From positions 1-48,332 of the forward strand of contig NZ_JAANOZ010000017.1 of the NCBI RefSeq assembly GCF_011320115.1: a DNA stretch of 48,332 bases. The letters are read 5' to 3'. Positions 14,465 through 23,323 of the stretch are shown in pieces; the stretch's first letter is position 1; every line of letters starts with the position of its first letter. The notes under the pieces are model-generated. The model had not been told where the DNA came from, did not search any database, and was given only the letters and a program-made list of their open reading frames with translations. The translations under genes and the position numbers were made by a program. Source of the DNA: Croceibacterium segetis. GTDB taxonomy: Bacteria; Pseudomonadota; Alphaproteobacteria; Sphingomonadales; Sphingomonadaceae.

Positions 14465-16627
14465 CTACTGCTGCGGCTGATAACCGCGCGGCGTGGCGTT
14501 CGGCGCGGGGCGCCTGGGAGCAGGCTCGCGCGGGACGTTGCTGCCGGTCGCGCGTTCGAGGAAATCGTCGCTTGCCGCCTGGGTGGGCAGTCCGGAAACC
14601 GGTGGGCTACTGGGTCGACGTTCGGGCTCGGTCGCGTCGGGAGGGGACGAATTTGCGCGCGGCTGTTCGGGTCCCGGCGGCGACACCAGGTTGCCGTTCT
14701 CGTCGATGAAATAATAGTCCTGCGGATCGCCCTGCATGTATTCGTCGTCGGGTTCGAGCTGCCAATCGGGCAGCTTGGCTTCGGTCTCGAATTGCTCGAC
14801 CGGACGATCTTTCACCGCGACCCGCATGAAATCGGAAAAGGCCCGCGCCGGCGCGGTCCCGCCGTAGAGCCCGCCGACCGGCTTGGCATCGTCACGGCCC
14901 ATCCACACGCCGGTGGTGATCCCGCTCGAGAAGCCGAGAAACCAGCCGTCCTTGTTCGAATTGGTGGTGCCCGTCTTGCCGGCCACCGGCCGGCCGATCT
15001 GCGCGGCCCGGCCCGTTCCGGTATTGACGGCGGTCTGCAGCAGGTCGGTGATCCCGGCGGCGACATAGTCGGGGACGAGCTGGCTGCTGCCCTGCGCCTG
15101 GTGCTGGTAGAGCACCCGGCCGCCAGCCGTGGCCACCTTGATGATTCCGTAGGGTTCGAGCGACTGCCCCTTGGCGGACACCTCGGCAAAGGCACGGGTC
15201 ATGTCGAGCACCCGCACTTCGGAAGCGCCGAGGACCATCGAGGGATAAGTCGAGATCGGCGTGGTGATGCCGAAGCGCCGCGCCATCGACGCGACCGTGC
15301 CGAAGCCGACTTCGTTGCCAAGCTGTGCGGCGACGGTATTCTTGGAGTAGGCGAACGCGCTGCGCACGTCGATCTCGCCGGCATAGCCGCCCTCGTTCTT
15401 CGGACTCCAGCCGTCGATCGTCACCGGCACGTCCTTGACCTTGTCGTCGGGCCTGTAGCCGGCCTCGAGCGCGGCGAGGTAGACGAACAGCTTCCACGCC
15501 GAACCGGGCTGGCGCACCGCTTCGGTGGCGCGATTGTAATTTGTCTTCACGTAGTCGGTGCCGCCGACCATCGCCAGGATTGCGCCGTCGCGGTCCATGC
15601 TGACGAGCGCCCCTTGCGCGCCCTTGGGCACGTTGGCGTCGATCGCCTTGGTCGCCGCGTTCTGCATCGCAAGGTCGATCGTGGTCCACACCTGGATCGG
15701 CTCGGTATTGCCCTCGGGCAGCAGCAGGTCGAGCTGCGGCAGTGCCCAGTCGGTGAAATAGCGGACCGAGTTCTGCCCTTCCTCGCTCTTGAGATGCACC
15801 GTGCTGGGATCCACCGCAGCCTCGGAGGCCGAGATCATCCCCTGGTCGCGCATCAGACCGAGCACGACGTTCGCGCGGTCGACGGCGGCATCGACATCGG
15901 CAGTCGGCGAGAAGCGGCTCGGCGCCTTGACCATGCCGGCGATGATTGCCGCCTCGGGAACGGTAATCTCGGTGCCCGGATGACTGAAGAACTTTCGGCT
16001 CGCTGAATCGATGCCGTAGGCGCCGCCGCCGAAGTAGACCTTGTTGAGGTAGAGCTCGAGGATTTGCTGTTTCGAGAACTTGGTTTCCAGCGCCATCGCC
16101 AGCACGGCTTCGCGCAACTTCCGGTCGAAGGTACGGTTGGAGTTTAGGAACACGTTGCGGGCCAGCTGCTGGGTAATCGTCGAGGTCGCCGACAACCGCT
16201 TCGACCCGGTCGCCCAGACGTAGACCGCGCGGGCCAGCCCCAGCGGATCGACGCCGAGGTGATGGTAGAAGCGCCGGTCCTCGACGGCGACCATGGCATC
16301 CTTCATCGGCTGCGGGATCTGGTTCCAGCTCAGCCATTGCCCGTAGTTCGGCCCCAGCTCGACGATTTCGCTGCCGTCGCGGGCGCGGACGACGATGGTC
16401 TGTCCGTTCTGGCTGCCCATCAACGTGGTGTAGCTCGGCATCGAGCGGGCCGCGAAGAACACCGCACAGCCAAGCGCAAATGCAAGGAGGAACGCGAACG
16501 AGCCGCCCCAGACGAGCGCGCGGCGGAGCCAAAGGCGCCAGCCCCTGCCGCTGCGCGAAGGCTTCTCCTGCCGCCGCCGCTCGTTTTCGCGTCTTTGCCT
16601 GGAGCGCGAGCCCCGCTTGTCAGCCAT
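14465..16627 (-). CDS. Class A penicillin-binding protein (PBP1A-type, bifunctional)
   Basis: The 720-residue inner-membrane peptidoglycan synthase has a basic N-terminal tail (RSRQRRENERRRQEK) and one membrane helix at about 35-60. The GT51 glycosyltransferase domain carries the catalytic Glu in VAVEDRRFYHHLGVD and the motif TITQQLARNVFLN. The transpeptidase domain has the SxxK serine in RQPGSAWKLF, an SKN block in FAYSKNTVAAQLG and KTGTTNSN. The C-terminal 80 residues are Pro/Ser-rich and probably disordered. GSAWK in place of the commoner GSTFK is a mild deviation. The gene converges with the Do protease gene and is probably monocistronic. Confidence 0.9.
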   Translation of the reverse strand: MADKRGSRSRQRRENERRRQEKPSRSGRGWRLWLRRALVWGGSFAFLLAFALGCAVFFAARSMPSYTTLMGSQNGQTIVVRARDGSEIVELGPNYGQWLSWNQIPQPMKDAMVAVEDRRFYHHLGVDPLGLARAVYVWATGSKRLSATSTITQQLARNVFLNSNRTFDRKLREAVLAMALETKFSKQQILELYLNKVYFGGGAYGIDSASRKFFSHPGTEITVPEAAIIAGMVKAPSRFSPTADVDAAVDRANVVLGLMRDQGMISASEAAVDPSTVHLKSEEGQNSVRYFTDWALPQLDLLLPEGNTEPIQVWTTIDLAMQNAATKAIDANVPKGAQGALVSMDRDGAILAMVGGTDYVKTNYNRATEAVRQPGSAWKLFVYLAALEAGYRPDDKVKDVPVTIDGWSPKNEGGYAGEIDVRSAFAYSKNTVAAQLGNEVGFGTVASMARRFGITTPISTYPSMVLGASEVRVLDMTRAFAEVSAKGQSLEPYGIIKVATAGGRVLYQHQAQGSSQLVPDYVAAGITDLLQTAVNTGTGRAAQIGRPVAGKTGTTNSNKDGWFLGFSSGITTGVWMGRDDAKPVGGLYGGTAPARAFSDFMRVAVKDRPVEQFETEAKLPDWQLEPDDEYMQGDPQDYYFIDENGNLVSPPGPEQPRANSSPPDATEPERRPSSPPVSGLPTQAASDDFLERATGSNVPREPAPRRPAPNATPRGYQPQQ

Positions 16628-16735
16628 CTGGCCCTATCAGCCGTCTAATGGGCGCGTCCCGCCGCCCGGTGTTCTAACGCTGCCGTGCATAGGGCAAACA
16701 AAACGCAGCGTTAACGGCCAGGCCGCAAGCCGCGC

Positions 16736-17140
16736 TCAGTTATCCTCCGGCCTGAAATCGAGCGCGGCGCTGTTGATGCAATAGCGCAGCCCGCCTTCCT
16801 CCTGCGGGCCGTCGGGAAAGACGTGCCCGAGATGCCCCTCGCAGCGTGCGCAGACAACTTCGGTGCGAACCATTCCGTGGCCGACGTCGCGATGCTCTTC
16901 GACGGCGCCGTCCTCGGCCGGCCGGGTGAAGCTCGGCCAGCCGGAACCGGAATCGAACTTGGCGTCGCTCTCGAACAGCGGCTGTCCGCAGGCGGCGCAG
17001 ACATATTCGCCGGCTGCCTTATTCTTCTCGTACTGTCCGGTAAACGCCCGCTCGGTGCCCTTCTGGCGCAGGATCGCGTACTGCTCCGGGGTCAGTCGCT
17101 CACGCCACTCGGCGTCGGACAAGTGCATCTTCTCGGCCAT
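16736..17140 (-). CDS. msrB: Peptide-methionine (R)-S-oxide reductase MsrB
   Basis: MsrB reduces the R-epimer of methionine sulfoxide in proteins. The 134-residue product has two zinc-binding CxxC pairs ([11 protein letters not shown] and [12 protein letters not shown]). The SGWPSFTRP core is present, and the catalytic cysteine is in [12 protein letters not shown] near the C-terminus. The start ATG 17140 follows GGAGAAT. It complements msrA in the same window, although the two are not in one operon. The glutathione transferase gene lies just upstream on the same strand, 28 bases away, so the two may be cotranscribed. Confidence 0.95.
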   Translation of the reverse strand: MAEKMHLSDAEWRERLTPEQYAILRQKGTERAFTGQYEKNKAAGEYVCAACGQPLFESDAKFDSGSGWPSFTRPAEDGAVEEHRDVGHGMVRTEVVCARCEGHLGHVFPDGPQEEGGLRYCINSAALDFRPEDN

Positions 17141-17168
17141 CGGATTCTCCTTCGGCTGAAATATGGGG

Positions 17169-17840
17169 TCAGGAGTTCGGATCGCTATATCCTGCCGGCG
17201 CGGGAATGCCTTCCATCTTCTCGACCAGCAGCGGACGGAAGCTCGGCCGGCTCTTCATCACGCGGTACCAGCCGTGCGCCTCGTCATGCCCCGACCAGTC
17301 GATCCCGCCGAGGTAGTCGGCGACCGAGATCTGCGCCGCGGCGGCGAAATCGGCGAGGGTCAGCTGCGCGCCGGCGAGCCAGCGCCGGTTGTCGATCAGC
17401 CAGTCGATGTAGTCGAGGTGCTCGTGCGCAAGCCGCATGGTCTCTCTCAGCAGCTTGGAATCCGGCGGCGTGCGCAGGATCAGCCGCTTCTTCATCCGCT
17501 CGTGCAGCAGCGGATGGGTAACCTCGCCGAAGAACTGCTCGTCGAACAGCGAGACCAGCCGGCGGATCTCGGCGCGCTGCGCGGCGGTGCCGAGGATCAG
17601 CGGCGCCTTGTCGACTGTCTCTTCGAAGAACTCGCAGATCGCCTGGCTGTCGATCAGGGTCAGCGGCTTGCCCGGGTCGCGCAGCACCGGGGTGCGGCCC
17701 GCCGGATTGAGCGCATAGAACGCATCGCTACCTTCCCAGGGATTCTCGCGGACAAGCTCGAAGGCCACCCCCTTCTCGCTGAGGGCGAGGCGGACCTTGC
17801 GGCTGAACGGACAGAGGGGAAAGCAATGCAATTGCCACAT
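17169..17840 (-). CDS. Glutathione S-transferase family protein
   Basis: This is a 223-residue cytosolic GST-fold protein. The N-terminal thioredoxin-like domain holds [19 protein letters not shown], with the CPFS site where Cys or Ser would contact glutathione. [11 protein letters not shown] carries the cis-proline loop and [13 protein letters not shown] the Glu-Ser-type glutathione contact. An alpha-helical domain follows at about 90-215, with [24 protein letters not shown], the GST N-capping motif. The helical insertion [20 protein letters not shown] is specific to a sphingomonad/rhodobacterial subgroup I cannot name. The substrate is unknown. Confidence 0.85.
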   Translation of the reverse strand: MWQLHCFPLCPFSRKVRLALSEKGVAFELVRENPWEGSDAFYALNPAGRTPVLRDPGKPLTLIDSQAICEFFEETVDKAPLILGTAAQRAEIRRLVSLFDEQFFGEVTHPLLHERMKKRLILRTPPDSKLLRETMRLAHEHLDYIDWLIDNRRWLAGAQLTLADFAAAAQISVADYLGGIDWSGHDEAHGWYRVMKSRPSFRPLLVEKMEGIPAPAGYSDPNS

Positions 17841-17891
17841 GGCGGCTCGCCATGCCGCAAGGCGCGCGGCGCGTCTACTGCCCGCTTGAAG

Positions 17892-18251
17892 TTACAGTTT
17901 GGAGGCGTCGAGCGAGGCCAGGCAGTTGGGCATCTGCTTGAGTAACTCGGCCGAATCCTGCAGCTTCGCGGCCTCCGCCTGCACCAGCCTGGCGACGGTC
18001 TCGTGGTCGAGCCCGGCCTCGTCCATCAGCTGGACCAGGGCGCGCACGAAATACTCGCGGCCGCGAGCTGTGACGTCGGGAAAGGCGAGCGCTTCCTTGT
18101 CGCCGGCATGCTGGCGGCCCGAAACGAGCGCAAAGGTCGCCGAGCAATGCAGCAGGGTTTGCTGCGCAACGGTGAGCTGCGGAGCAGGATGCTGGCCGAG
18201 CACCGGAGTGGCGGCAAGCGCGAGGGCGGCGGCGATGAGGATGCGCGTCAT
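17892..18251 (-). CDS. Small secreted hypothetical protein
   Basis: This 119-residue protein has a clear signal peptide (MTRILIAAALALAATPVLGQ, cleavage after GQ or just before). Its mature part is helical: LTVAQQTLLHCSATFALVSGRQ, YFVRALVQLMDEAGLDHETVARLVQAEAAKL, and a late MPNCLASLD. The two cysteines (in LHCSA and PNCLA) could form a disulfide bond in the periplasm. I chose ATG 18251 because AGGAG lies seven bases upstream; an in-frame GTG at 18257 is too close to it. I recognise no named family and cannot assign a function. Confidence 0.65.
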   Translation of the reverse strand: MTRILIAAALALAATPVLGQHPAPQLTVAQQTLLHCSATFALVSGRQHAGDKEALAFPDVTARGREYFVRALVQLMDEAGLDHETVARLVQAEAAKLQDSAELLKQMPNCLASLDASKL

Positions 18252-18289
18252 GGCCACGCTCCTAACCGAGCGAAGCTGAATGGCAACCG

Positions 18290-18778
18290 TCAGGTCGCAG
18301 GCATGGCGTCCATGGTCCGCACCGGATTGCCCGGGCCCGACTCACGACCGGGAAGGAATTCATTGCAAATCTTGCGCCGGGTGAACAGCCAGCGGCCATC
18401 GATCCGCGCGAGCTCGTCCTCGTAGATGCCGAAGCTCGGCAAGGCGATCGAGCAGTCCGGGCCGCCGTTGGTCATCTCGAACCAGAAGCCGGTATTCCAC
18501 GCTCGGTCGCCCTCAACACGGATCGCCTTCTGCGCAACCACGTGGCGCAGATTGGCCGGGTTGCCGCTGCTGTCCTTGAATATCTCACCGATCCGCGCCT
18601 TGAACGATAGCGCCTCGGCGCGGATCGCCTCGCGCCCCTTCGCCACGCCCATGGCCCAGTCGAGTTCGCCGTCTTCGGTGAAGCATTCGGCATAAGTGTC
18701 GGCGTCGTGGTAATCCATCGCAAAAAGATACCGGGCCATGAGGTCCTCGATCTCCGCGCGGTCGGCGGCGTAGCTCAT
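18290..18778 (-). CDS. SnoaL_4/NTF2-like protein (dehydratase/isomerase fold)
   Basis: The 162-residue protein has the SnoaL_4 N-terminal pattern DRAEIEDLMARYLFAMD and YAECFTEDGEL. Family members with this fold include scytalone dehydratase, steroid isomerases and the hexachlorocyclohexane dehydrochlorinase LinA. The Asp and His that form the LinA-type catalytic dyad appear as Asp22 and His79 (in LRHVV), so it is probably an active lyase or isomerase rather than only a binding protein. No signal peptide is present. It overlaps the upstream secreted paralogue by four bases (ATGA), so the two are coupled. The substrate is unknown; the aromatic-catabolism setting is suggestive. Confidence 0.8.
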   Translation of the reverse strand: MSYAADRAEIEDLMARYLFAMDYHDADTYAECFTEDGELDWAMGVAKGREAIRAEALSFKARIGEIFKDSSGNPANLRHVVAQKAIRVEGDRAWNTGFWFEMTNGGPDCSIALPSFGIYEDELARIDGRWLFTRRKICNEFLPGRESGPGNPVRTMDAMPAT

Positions 18779-19371
18779 TTCTTCGAAGCCACCGCCAGCG
18801 CGTCCATGTCACGGACGGGGTTGGTCGGGCCCGACTGGCGGCCCTTGAGGAACTCGTTGAGCACGCGGCGCTTGGCGATCAGCCATTTGCCGTCGAGCTT
18901 CACGAACTCGTCCTCGTAGATGCCGTAGGTGCCCATCTTCATGGTGTCCTTGGGGCCGTGGTTGGCCATCTCGACCCACAGCGTGCGACCCCAGGCGCGA
19001 TTGCCCTCGACGCGGATCGACGACTGCAGGATCACGTGGCGCAGGATCGCCGGCTTGCCGTCCTCGGTGTGGTAGAATTCGCCGATCCGCTTGCTGAAGC
19101 TGGTCACCGCCGCGCGGATCGCCTCGCGCCCCTTCGAGGTGCCGCTGGCGAATTCGAGCTCGCCGTCGGGGGCGAAGGTCTCAACGTAGGAATCCCAGTC
19201 GAAGTAATCGATTGCGAAGAGGTAGCGCGCCATCAGGTCCTCGATCTCGGCGCGATCCTCGGCATAACTCTTGGAATAAGTCGGCTGCTTGGCGTCTGCG
19301 GGCATCGAGGCAACTCCGGTCAAGGTGAGAAGGGCGGCGGCGAAGGCCGCGCGGGCGATGGATTTCGGCAT
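18775..19371 (-). CDS. Exported SnoaL_4/NTF2-like protein
   Basis: The 198-residue protein is a paralogue of the gene that follows it, sharing EDRAEIEDLMARYLFAID, RHVILQSSIRVEGNRAW and the end ...GRQSGPTNPVRDMDAL. It differs by an N-terminal signal peptide (MPKSIARAAFAAALLTLTGV, cleavage near ADAK), which places it in the periplasm. The Asp/His dyad is Asp55 and His112. I chose ATG 19371 because longer frames lack the signal. It diverges from the MFS transporter at 19515, so the 143 bases between hold promoters for both directions. Confidence 0.78.
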   Translation of the reverse strand: MPKSIARAAFAAALLTLTGVASMPADAKQPTYSKSYAEDRAEIEDLMARYLFAIDYFDWDSYVETFAPDGELEFASGTSKGREAIRAAVTSFSKRIGEFYHTEDGKPAILRHVILQSSIRVEGNRAWGRTLWVEMANHGPKDTMKMGTYGIYEDEFVKLDGKWLIAKRRVLNEFLKGRQSGPTNPVRDMDALAVASKK

Positions 19372-19514
19372 GTGATTCTCTCTCCCCGAGGCGCGTTCGC
19401 ACGCCACAACTGGCGACAACTTTTCGCTTCGCCTTTGTCTATTCGCCACTTACAAACCGCCGCAAGCAGATTCACGAAAGGCCCGCGCCAGACGGGCCCC
19501 AAGGGAGAGAGTGA

Positions 19515-20927
19515 ATGGCTATCGCGCCCACCGCCACCGAAATGGTGGTCGAGGCCCAGAATGCGCAGCCCGGATCGAGCGCGCAGCCGTGGCCCCCCGA
19601 GGGCGCCGGCTGGTTCGCGCTGGCCGCAATCGTCTTCGCGACTTTCGTGACGTTCTTCGACCAGACGGTGTTCGCCATGCTGGCCGAACGGATCAAGGGC
19701 AGCTTCGGCATCTCGGATTCGACGCTCGGCTTCCTGCTCGGACCGGCCAGCGTGATCGCCTACGTGATCGTCGGCATCCCGCTCGCCCGGCTGGTCGACA
19801 TCTACGCCCGCAAGTATGTCCTGGCGGCGGGCATCGCCGTGCTGGGCCTGATCATGGCGCTCGGCGGCATCGCGCAGAATTTCGGCCAGCTGATCGGCAC
19901 GCGGCTGTTCGTCGGGGCATCGAGCTCGGCCAACGGCCCCGGCTCGTACTCCCTCCTGGTCGATGCCTTCCGGCCGATGCGCATCCCGCTCGTCTTCGCC
20001 CTCCTCCAACTCGGCTATATCGGCGGCAGTTCGCTCGGCAACATCATCGGCGGGCAGATGATCGCGTGGACGGCGACCATGCCGGAGACAATCTCGATAC
20101 TCGGGATTCCGGCATTCAACTGGCAGCTGGTGCTGGTGATCATCGGCTCGCTCGGTCTTGTCGCCGGCGGCATCCTCCTCCTGGTCCGCGAGCCGCCGCG
20201 GCGCAGCCCCGCAGGGGCGCACAAGCTGGTGGCCGAGGACACGGGTTTCGGACGCAAGGTCGCGGCGTTCATGGGTTGGGACGCGGCAGTAGCGATCTGG
20301 CAGCGCAAGCAGGTGTTCGTGCCGCTGTTCGCCGCGCTCGCCCTGTCGGCCGTCGAGAGCCAGGGGCTGCCGGCGTGGCGCGTGCCGTTCATCGCCCGCA
20401 CCTATGGCTGGAACGAGGCGGAGATCGGCGGCCTGCTCGGCACTCTGCTGCTGGTCTCGATGCTCGCCGGCATCTTCGTCGGCGGGCTCTTCGTGACCTG
20501 GATGGGCAAGCGCTACAAGGACGCCAACATCCGCGCGACGGCGATCATCTTCGCCTGCACCACGGTGACGACGATATCCGCCCCGCTGATGCCGACCGGC
20601 GAGCTGGCTATCGGGGCGATGGCGCTGGGCACCTTCTTCGGCCTTGCCGGGGCGCCGGCTCAGAATGCGGCGATCCAGCGCATCGCGCCGAACGAAAAGC
20701 GTGGGCAGGTGAGCGCGCTCTACCTGTTCATGTTCACCTTCTTCGGGGCGATGGGCAGCTTCGTCATCGGCTGGGTCAGCACTTACATCGTCGTCGACGA
20801 GAGCCAGGTGTGGAAGGCAATCCTGATCACCGCCGTCATCTTCTTGCCCACTGCCACCTTCTTCATGTTCCGTGGCATTCGGCCCTATCGCGAGGAAGTC
20901 GAGCGGCTGGAGAAGCTCGGCCTCTGA
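19515..20927 (+). CDS. MFS transporter, aromatic or organic acid type
   Basis: This is a 470-residue inner-membrane protein of the major facilitator superfamily with twelve hydrophobic segments. The first helix is at about 35-57 (FALAAIVFATFVTFFDQTVF). The cytoplasmic loop 2-3 has GIPLARLVDIYARKYVLAAG, a variant of the MFS G-x-x-x-D-R/K motif. There is a central charged loop at about 225-260. The start follows GGGAGAGAG by about five bases. It is the first gene of the plus-strand catabolic operon and probably imports its substrate across the inner membrane. The ligand cannot be told from the sequence. Confidence 0.85.
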   Translation: MAIAPTATEMVVEAQNAQPGSSAQPWPPEGAGWFALAAIVFATFVTFFDQTVFAMLAERIKGSFGISDSTLGFLLGPASVIAYVIVGIPLARLVDIYARKYVLAAGIAVLGLIMALGGIAQNFGQLIGTRLFVGASSSANGPGSYSLLVDAFRPMRIPLVFALLQLGYIGGSSLGNIIGGQMIAWTATMPETISILGIPAFNWQLVLVIIGSLGLVAGGILLLVREPPRRSPAGAHKLVAEDTGFGRKVAAFMGWDAAVAIWQRKQVFVPLFAALALSAVESQGLPAWRVPFIARTYGWNEAEIGGLLGTLLLVSMLAGIFVGGLFVTWMGKRYKDANIRATAIIFACTTVTTISAPLMPTGELAIGAMALGTFFGLAGAPAQNAAIQRIAPNEKRGQVSALYLFMFTFFGAMGSFVIGWVSTYIVVDESQVWKAILITAVIFLPTATFFMFRGIRPYREEVERLEKLGL

Positions 20928-20953
20928 TCTCCCGTTGACAGCAGCAGGCGATA

Positions 20954-20992
20954 TCTCCCAAATCGTCAGCAACACTTACAAAATTTGGGAGA
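20954..20992 (+). promoter_or_regulatory. Stem-loop covering the ribosome site of the 20999 gene
   Basis: TCTCCCAAAT at 20954-20963 is the exact reverse complement of ATTTGGGAGA at 20983-20992. The 3' arm contains the GGGAG ribosome site of the gene starting at 20999. The 19-base loop includes the CACTTACAAA motif. Such a hairpin could hide the ribosome site and make translation conditional, or act as a weak attenuator after the MFS gene. Confidence 0.45.
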
Positions 20993-20998
20993 GTCGTG

Positions 20999-21778
20999 AT
21001 GTCCGAAGACAAGCTCGCCGCGCTCGAAGCGAAGCTCGAGGCGATGGACAAGCGCCTGCAGCGGCGCGAGGACGAGCTCGACGTGCGCAAGCTGCAGTTC
21101 CTCTATGGTTACCTGATCGACAAATGCATGTACGACCAGGTGATCGAGCTGTTCACCGATGACTGCGAAGTGCGCTTCTTCGGCGGCGTGTGGAAGGGCA
21201 AGGAAGGCGCCCGGCGGCTGTATTGCGAGCGCTTCCGCAAGCGCTTCACGCATGACAACAACGGCCCCGTCGACGGCTTCCTGCTCGACCACCCGCAACT
21301 GCAGGACATCGTCGACATCGAGCCCGACGGCGTCACCGCCAAGATGCGCGCCCGCTCGACGATGCAGGCCGGCCGCCACAAGGACTACACCGACGAGGCC
21401 GCCGGTCTCGGCGTGCGCCAGTGGTGGGAAGGCGGCCTTTACGAGAACACCTACAAGAAGGGCGCCGACGGTAAGTGGCGCATCCACGTGCTCAACTACT
21501 TTCCGCACTGGCACGCCGATTTCGACAAGGGATGGGCTTACACCGATCCCGAGTACACCCCGTTCATTCGCACGACCTACCCGAGCGACCCGGCCGGGCC
21601 CGACGAGCTGATCGAAGATCACTGGCTATGGCCGACGCACAAGCTGCTGCCGTTCCATATGAAGCACCCGATCACCGGCGAGGAGATGGTCGCCCAGCGC
21701 TGGGAAGGCGACAGGAAGCGCGACGAAGAGCGAGCCGCGCGCAACAAGGCCGAAGCCGCGGCGGCGGTGACGGGGTAA
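20999..21778 (+). CDS. SnoaL_4/NTF2-like protein, long form
   Basis: This 259-residue soluble protein starts with a coiled coil (EDKLAALEAKLEAMDKRLQRREDEL, residues 3-27). An NTF2-like domain follows with YGYLIDKCMYDQVIELFTDDCEV and FLLDHPQLQDIVDI. The dyad residues are Asp41 and His98. The C-terminal half carries YPSDPAGPD, WPTHKLLPFHMKHPITGEEM and a charged tail. The same layout and motifs occur in the gene at 40374. ATG 20999 is preferred over the overlapping GTG 20996. It is second in the operon, after the MFS gene, and is probably a catabolic lyase or isomerase. No characterised member is recognised. Confidence 0.75.
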   Translation: MSEDKLAALEAKLEAMDKRLQRREDELDVRKLQFLYGYLIDKCMYDQVIELFTDDCEVRFFGGVWKGKEGARRLYCERFRKRFTHDNNGPVDGFLLDHPQLQDIVDIEPDGVTAKMRARSTMQAGRHKDYTDEAAGLGVRQWWEGGLYENTYKKGADGKWRIHVLNYFPHWHADFDKGWAYTDPEYTPFIRTTYPSDPAGPDELIEDHWLWPTHKLLPFHMKHPITGEEMVAQRWEGDRKRDEERAARNKAEAAAAVTG

Positions 21779-21790
21779 GCGTCTTTACCT

Positions 21791-21830
21791 CGTCATCCCG
21801 GACTTGATCCGGGATGACGCCTCCCTTTTT
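21791..21830 (+). terminator. REP-like hairpin with T-run, candidate terminator
   Basis: CGTCATCCCGGA (21791-21802) pairs perfectly with TCCGGGATGACG (21808-21819) around a CTTGA loop, and a run of five T follows at 21826-21830. The stem sequence matches the common alphaproteobacterial palindrome 'TCATCCCGGACTTGATCCGGGATGA'. It lies between the NTF2-like gene and the aldehyde dehydrogenase gene and may reduce read-through inside the operon. Confidence 0.7.
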
Positions 21831-21890
21831 GACCAACTCGCGATCAAGCGGGCCTCCCGGTTCCGCGGGGGCGACGAAGAAAGTTCAACG

Positions 21891-23321
21891 ATGACAAGCT
21901 ACCCCTCCCTGCACATGATCATCGACGGCGAGAAGGTCTCCGGCGGCGGCCGGCGGACCTTCGACGTGGTCAACCCGGTCACCGGCGAGGCGATCGGCGC
22001 GCTGCCGCTGGCCGAGGCCGCCGATCTCGACCGCGCGCTCGAAGTCGCGGCCGAGGGCTTCAGGATCTGGCACAAGTCGACCCCGCAGGAACGCTCGGCC
22101 GTGCTGCAGGGCGCCGCGCGGCTGCTCCACGAACGCGCCGACGACATGGCCCGCATCGCCACCATGGAAGAAGGCAAGCCGTTCCCCGAGGCGCGGCTCG
22201 AGCTGATGATGGTGGTGCACCTGTTCGAGTTCTACGCCGGCGAGGTCTTCCGCCTCTACGGCCGTGAGCTCGTCCGCCCGGTCGGCATGCGCTCGACGGT
22301 GCGCCACGAGCCTGTCGGCCCGGTGGCCGCCTTCGCGCCGTGGAACTTCCCGCTCGGCAACCCGGGGCGCAAGCTCGGCGCGCCGATCGCCGCGGGCTGC
22401 TCGGTCATCATGAAGGCCGCCGAGGAAACCCCGGCGAGCGCGCTTGGGGTGCTCCAGGCCCTGCTCGACGCCGGGCTTCCGAAGCAGGTCGCCCAGGCGG
22501 TCTTCGGCGTGCCCGACGAGGTCAGCCGCCACCTGCTGGCAAGCCCAGTGATCCGCAAGTTGAGCTTCACCGGCAGCACCGTGGTCGGCAAGCACCTCGC
22601 CAAGCTCGCCGCCGACAACATGCTGCGCACCACGATGGAGCTGGGCGGCCACGGCCCGGTTCTGGTGTTCGACGACGTCGACGTCGAGCAGGTCCTGAAC
22701 GTCGCCGTGGCGGGGAAGTACCGCAACGCCGGCCAGGTCTGCGTCAGCCCCACGCGCTTCATCGTCCAGGAAGATGTGTTCGAGCGCTTCCGCGACGGCT
22801 TCGCCGAGCGCGCCAAGGCGGTGAAGGTCGGGGACGGCCTTCTCGATGGCACGCAGATGGGCCCGATGGCCAACAAGCGCCGCCCCGAGGCGATGGACCG
22901 GCTGATCGGCAACGCCAGGGACAAGGACGCGACGCTCAATGCGGGCGGGAGCCGCATCGGCAACCAGGGCTTCTTCTTCCAGCCGACGGTGCTCAGCGAA
23001 GTGCCGCTCGAGGCCGACATCATGCACGAAGAGCCGTTCGGCCCGGTCGCGCTGATCAACCCCTACAAGGGCGAGGACGAGATGATCGCCGAGGCCAACC
23101 GCGTGCCCTACGGCCTGGCGGGCTATGCCTGGACCAACGACGTCAAGCGCCAGCGGCGCCTCGCCGATGCGATCGAGACCGGCATGGTCGGCATCAACAG
23201 CCACATGATCGGCGGCGCCGACAGCCCGTTCGGCGGCGTCAAGTGGTCGGGCCACGGCAGCGAGGACGGGCCCGAAGGCGTGCTCGCATGCATGGTGACA
23301 AAAGCAGTTCACGAAGGATGA
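21891..23321 (+). CDS. NAD(P)-dependent aldehyde dehydrogenase (succinate-semialdehyde dehydrogenase type)
   Basis: The 476-residue ALDH-superfamily enzyme oxidises an aldehyde to the acid. Catalytic residues are visible: Asn152 (FAPWNFPLGNP), Lys175 (IMKAAEETP), Glu250 (MELGGHGPVLVFDD) and Cys284 (GQVCVSPTRF). The best-known relatives are GabD-type and benzaldehyde-type dehydrogenases. The start is ATG 21891; the upstream in-frame extension overlaps the REP hairpin and is rejected. It precedes the LigW-like gene by two bases. The ThDP decarboxylase later in the operon would supply an aryl aldehyde as substrate, which is an inference from context. Confidence 0.88.
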   Translation: MTSYPSLHMIIDGEKVSGGGRRTFDVVNPVTGEAIGALPLAEAADLDRALEVAAEGFRIWHKSTPQERSAVLQGAARLLHERADDMARIATMEEGKPFPEARLELMMVVHLFEFYAGEVFRLYGRELVRPVGMRSTVRHEPVGPVAAFAPWNFPLGNPGRKLGAPIAAGCSVIMKAAEETPASALGVLQALLDAGLPKQVAQAVFGVPDEVSRHLLASPVIRKLSFTGSTVVGKHLAKLAADNMLRTTMELGGHGPVLVFDDVDVEQVLNVAVAGKYRNAGQVCVSPTRFIVQEDVFERFRDGFAERAKAVKVGDGLLDGTQMGPMANKRRPEAMDRLIGNARDKDATLNAGGSRIGNQGFFFQPTVLSEVPLEADIMHEEPFGPVALINPYKGEDEMIAEANRVPYGLAGYAWTNDVKRQRRLADAIETGMVGINSHMIGGADSPFGGVKWSGHGSEDGPEGVLACMVTKAVHEG

Positions 23322-23323
23322 CG

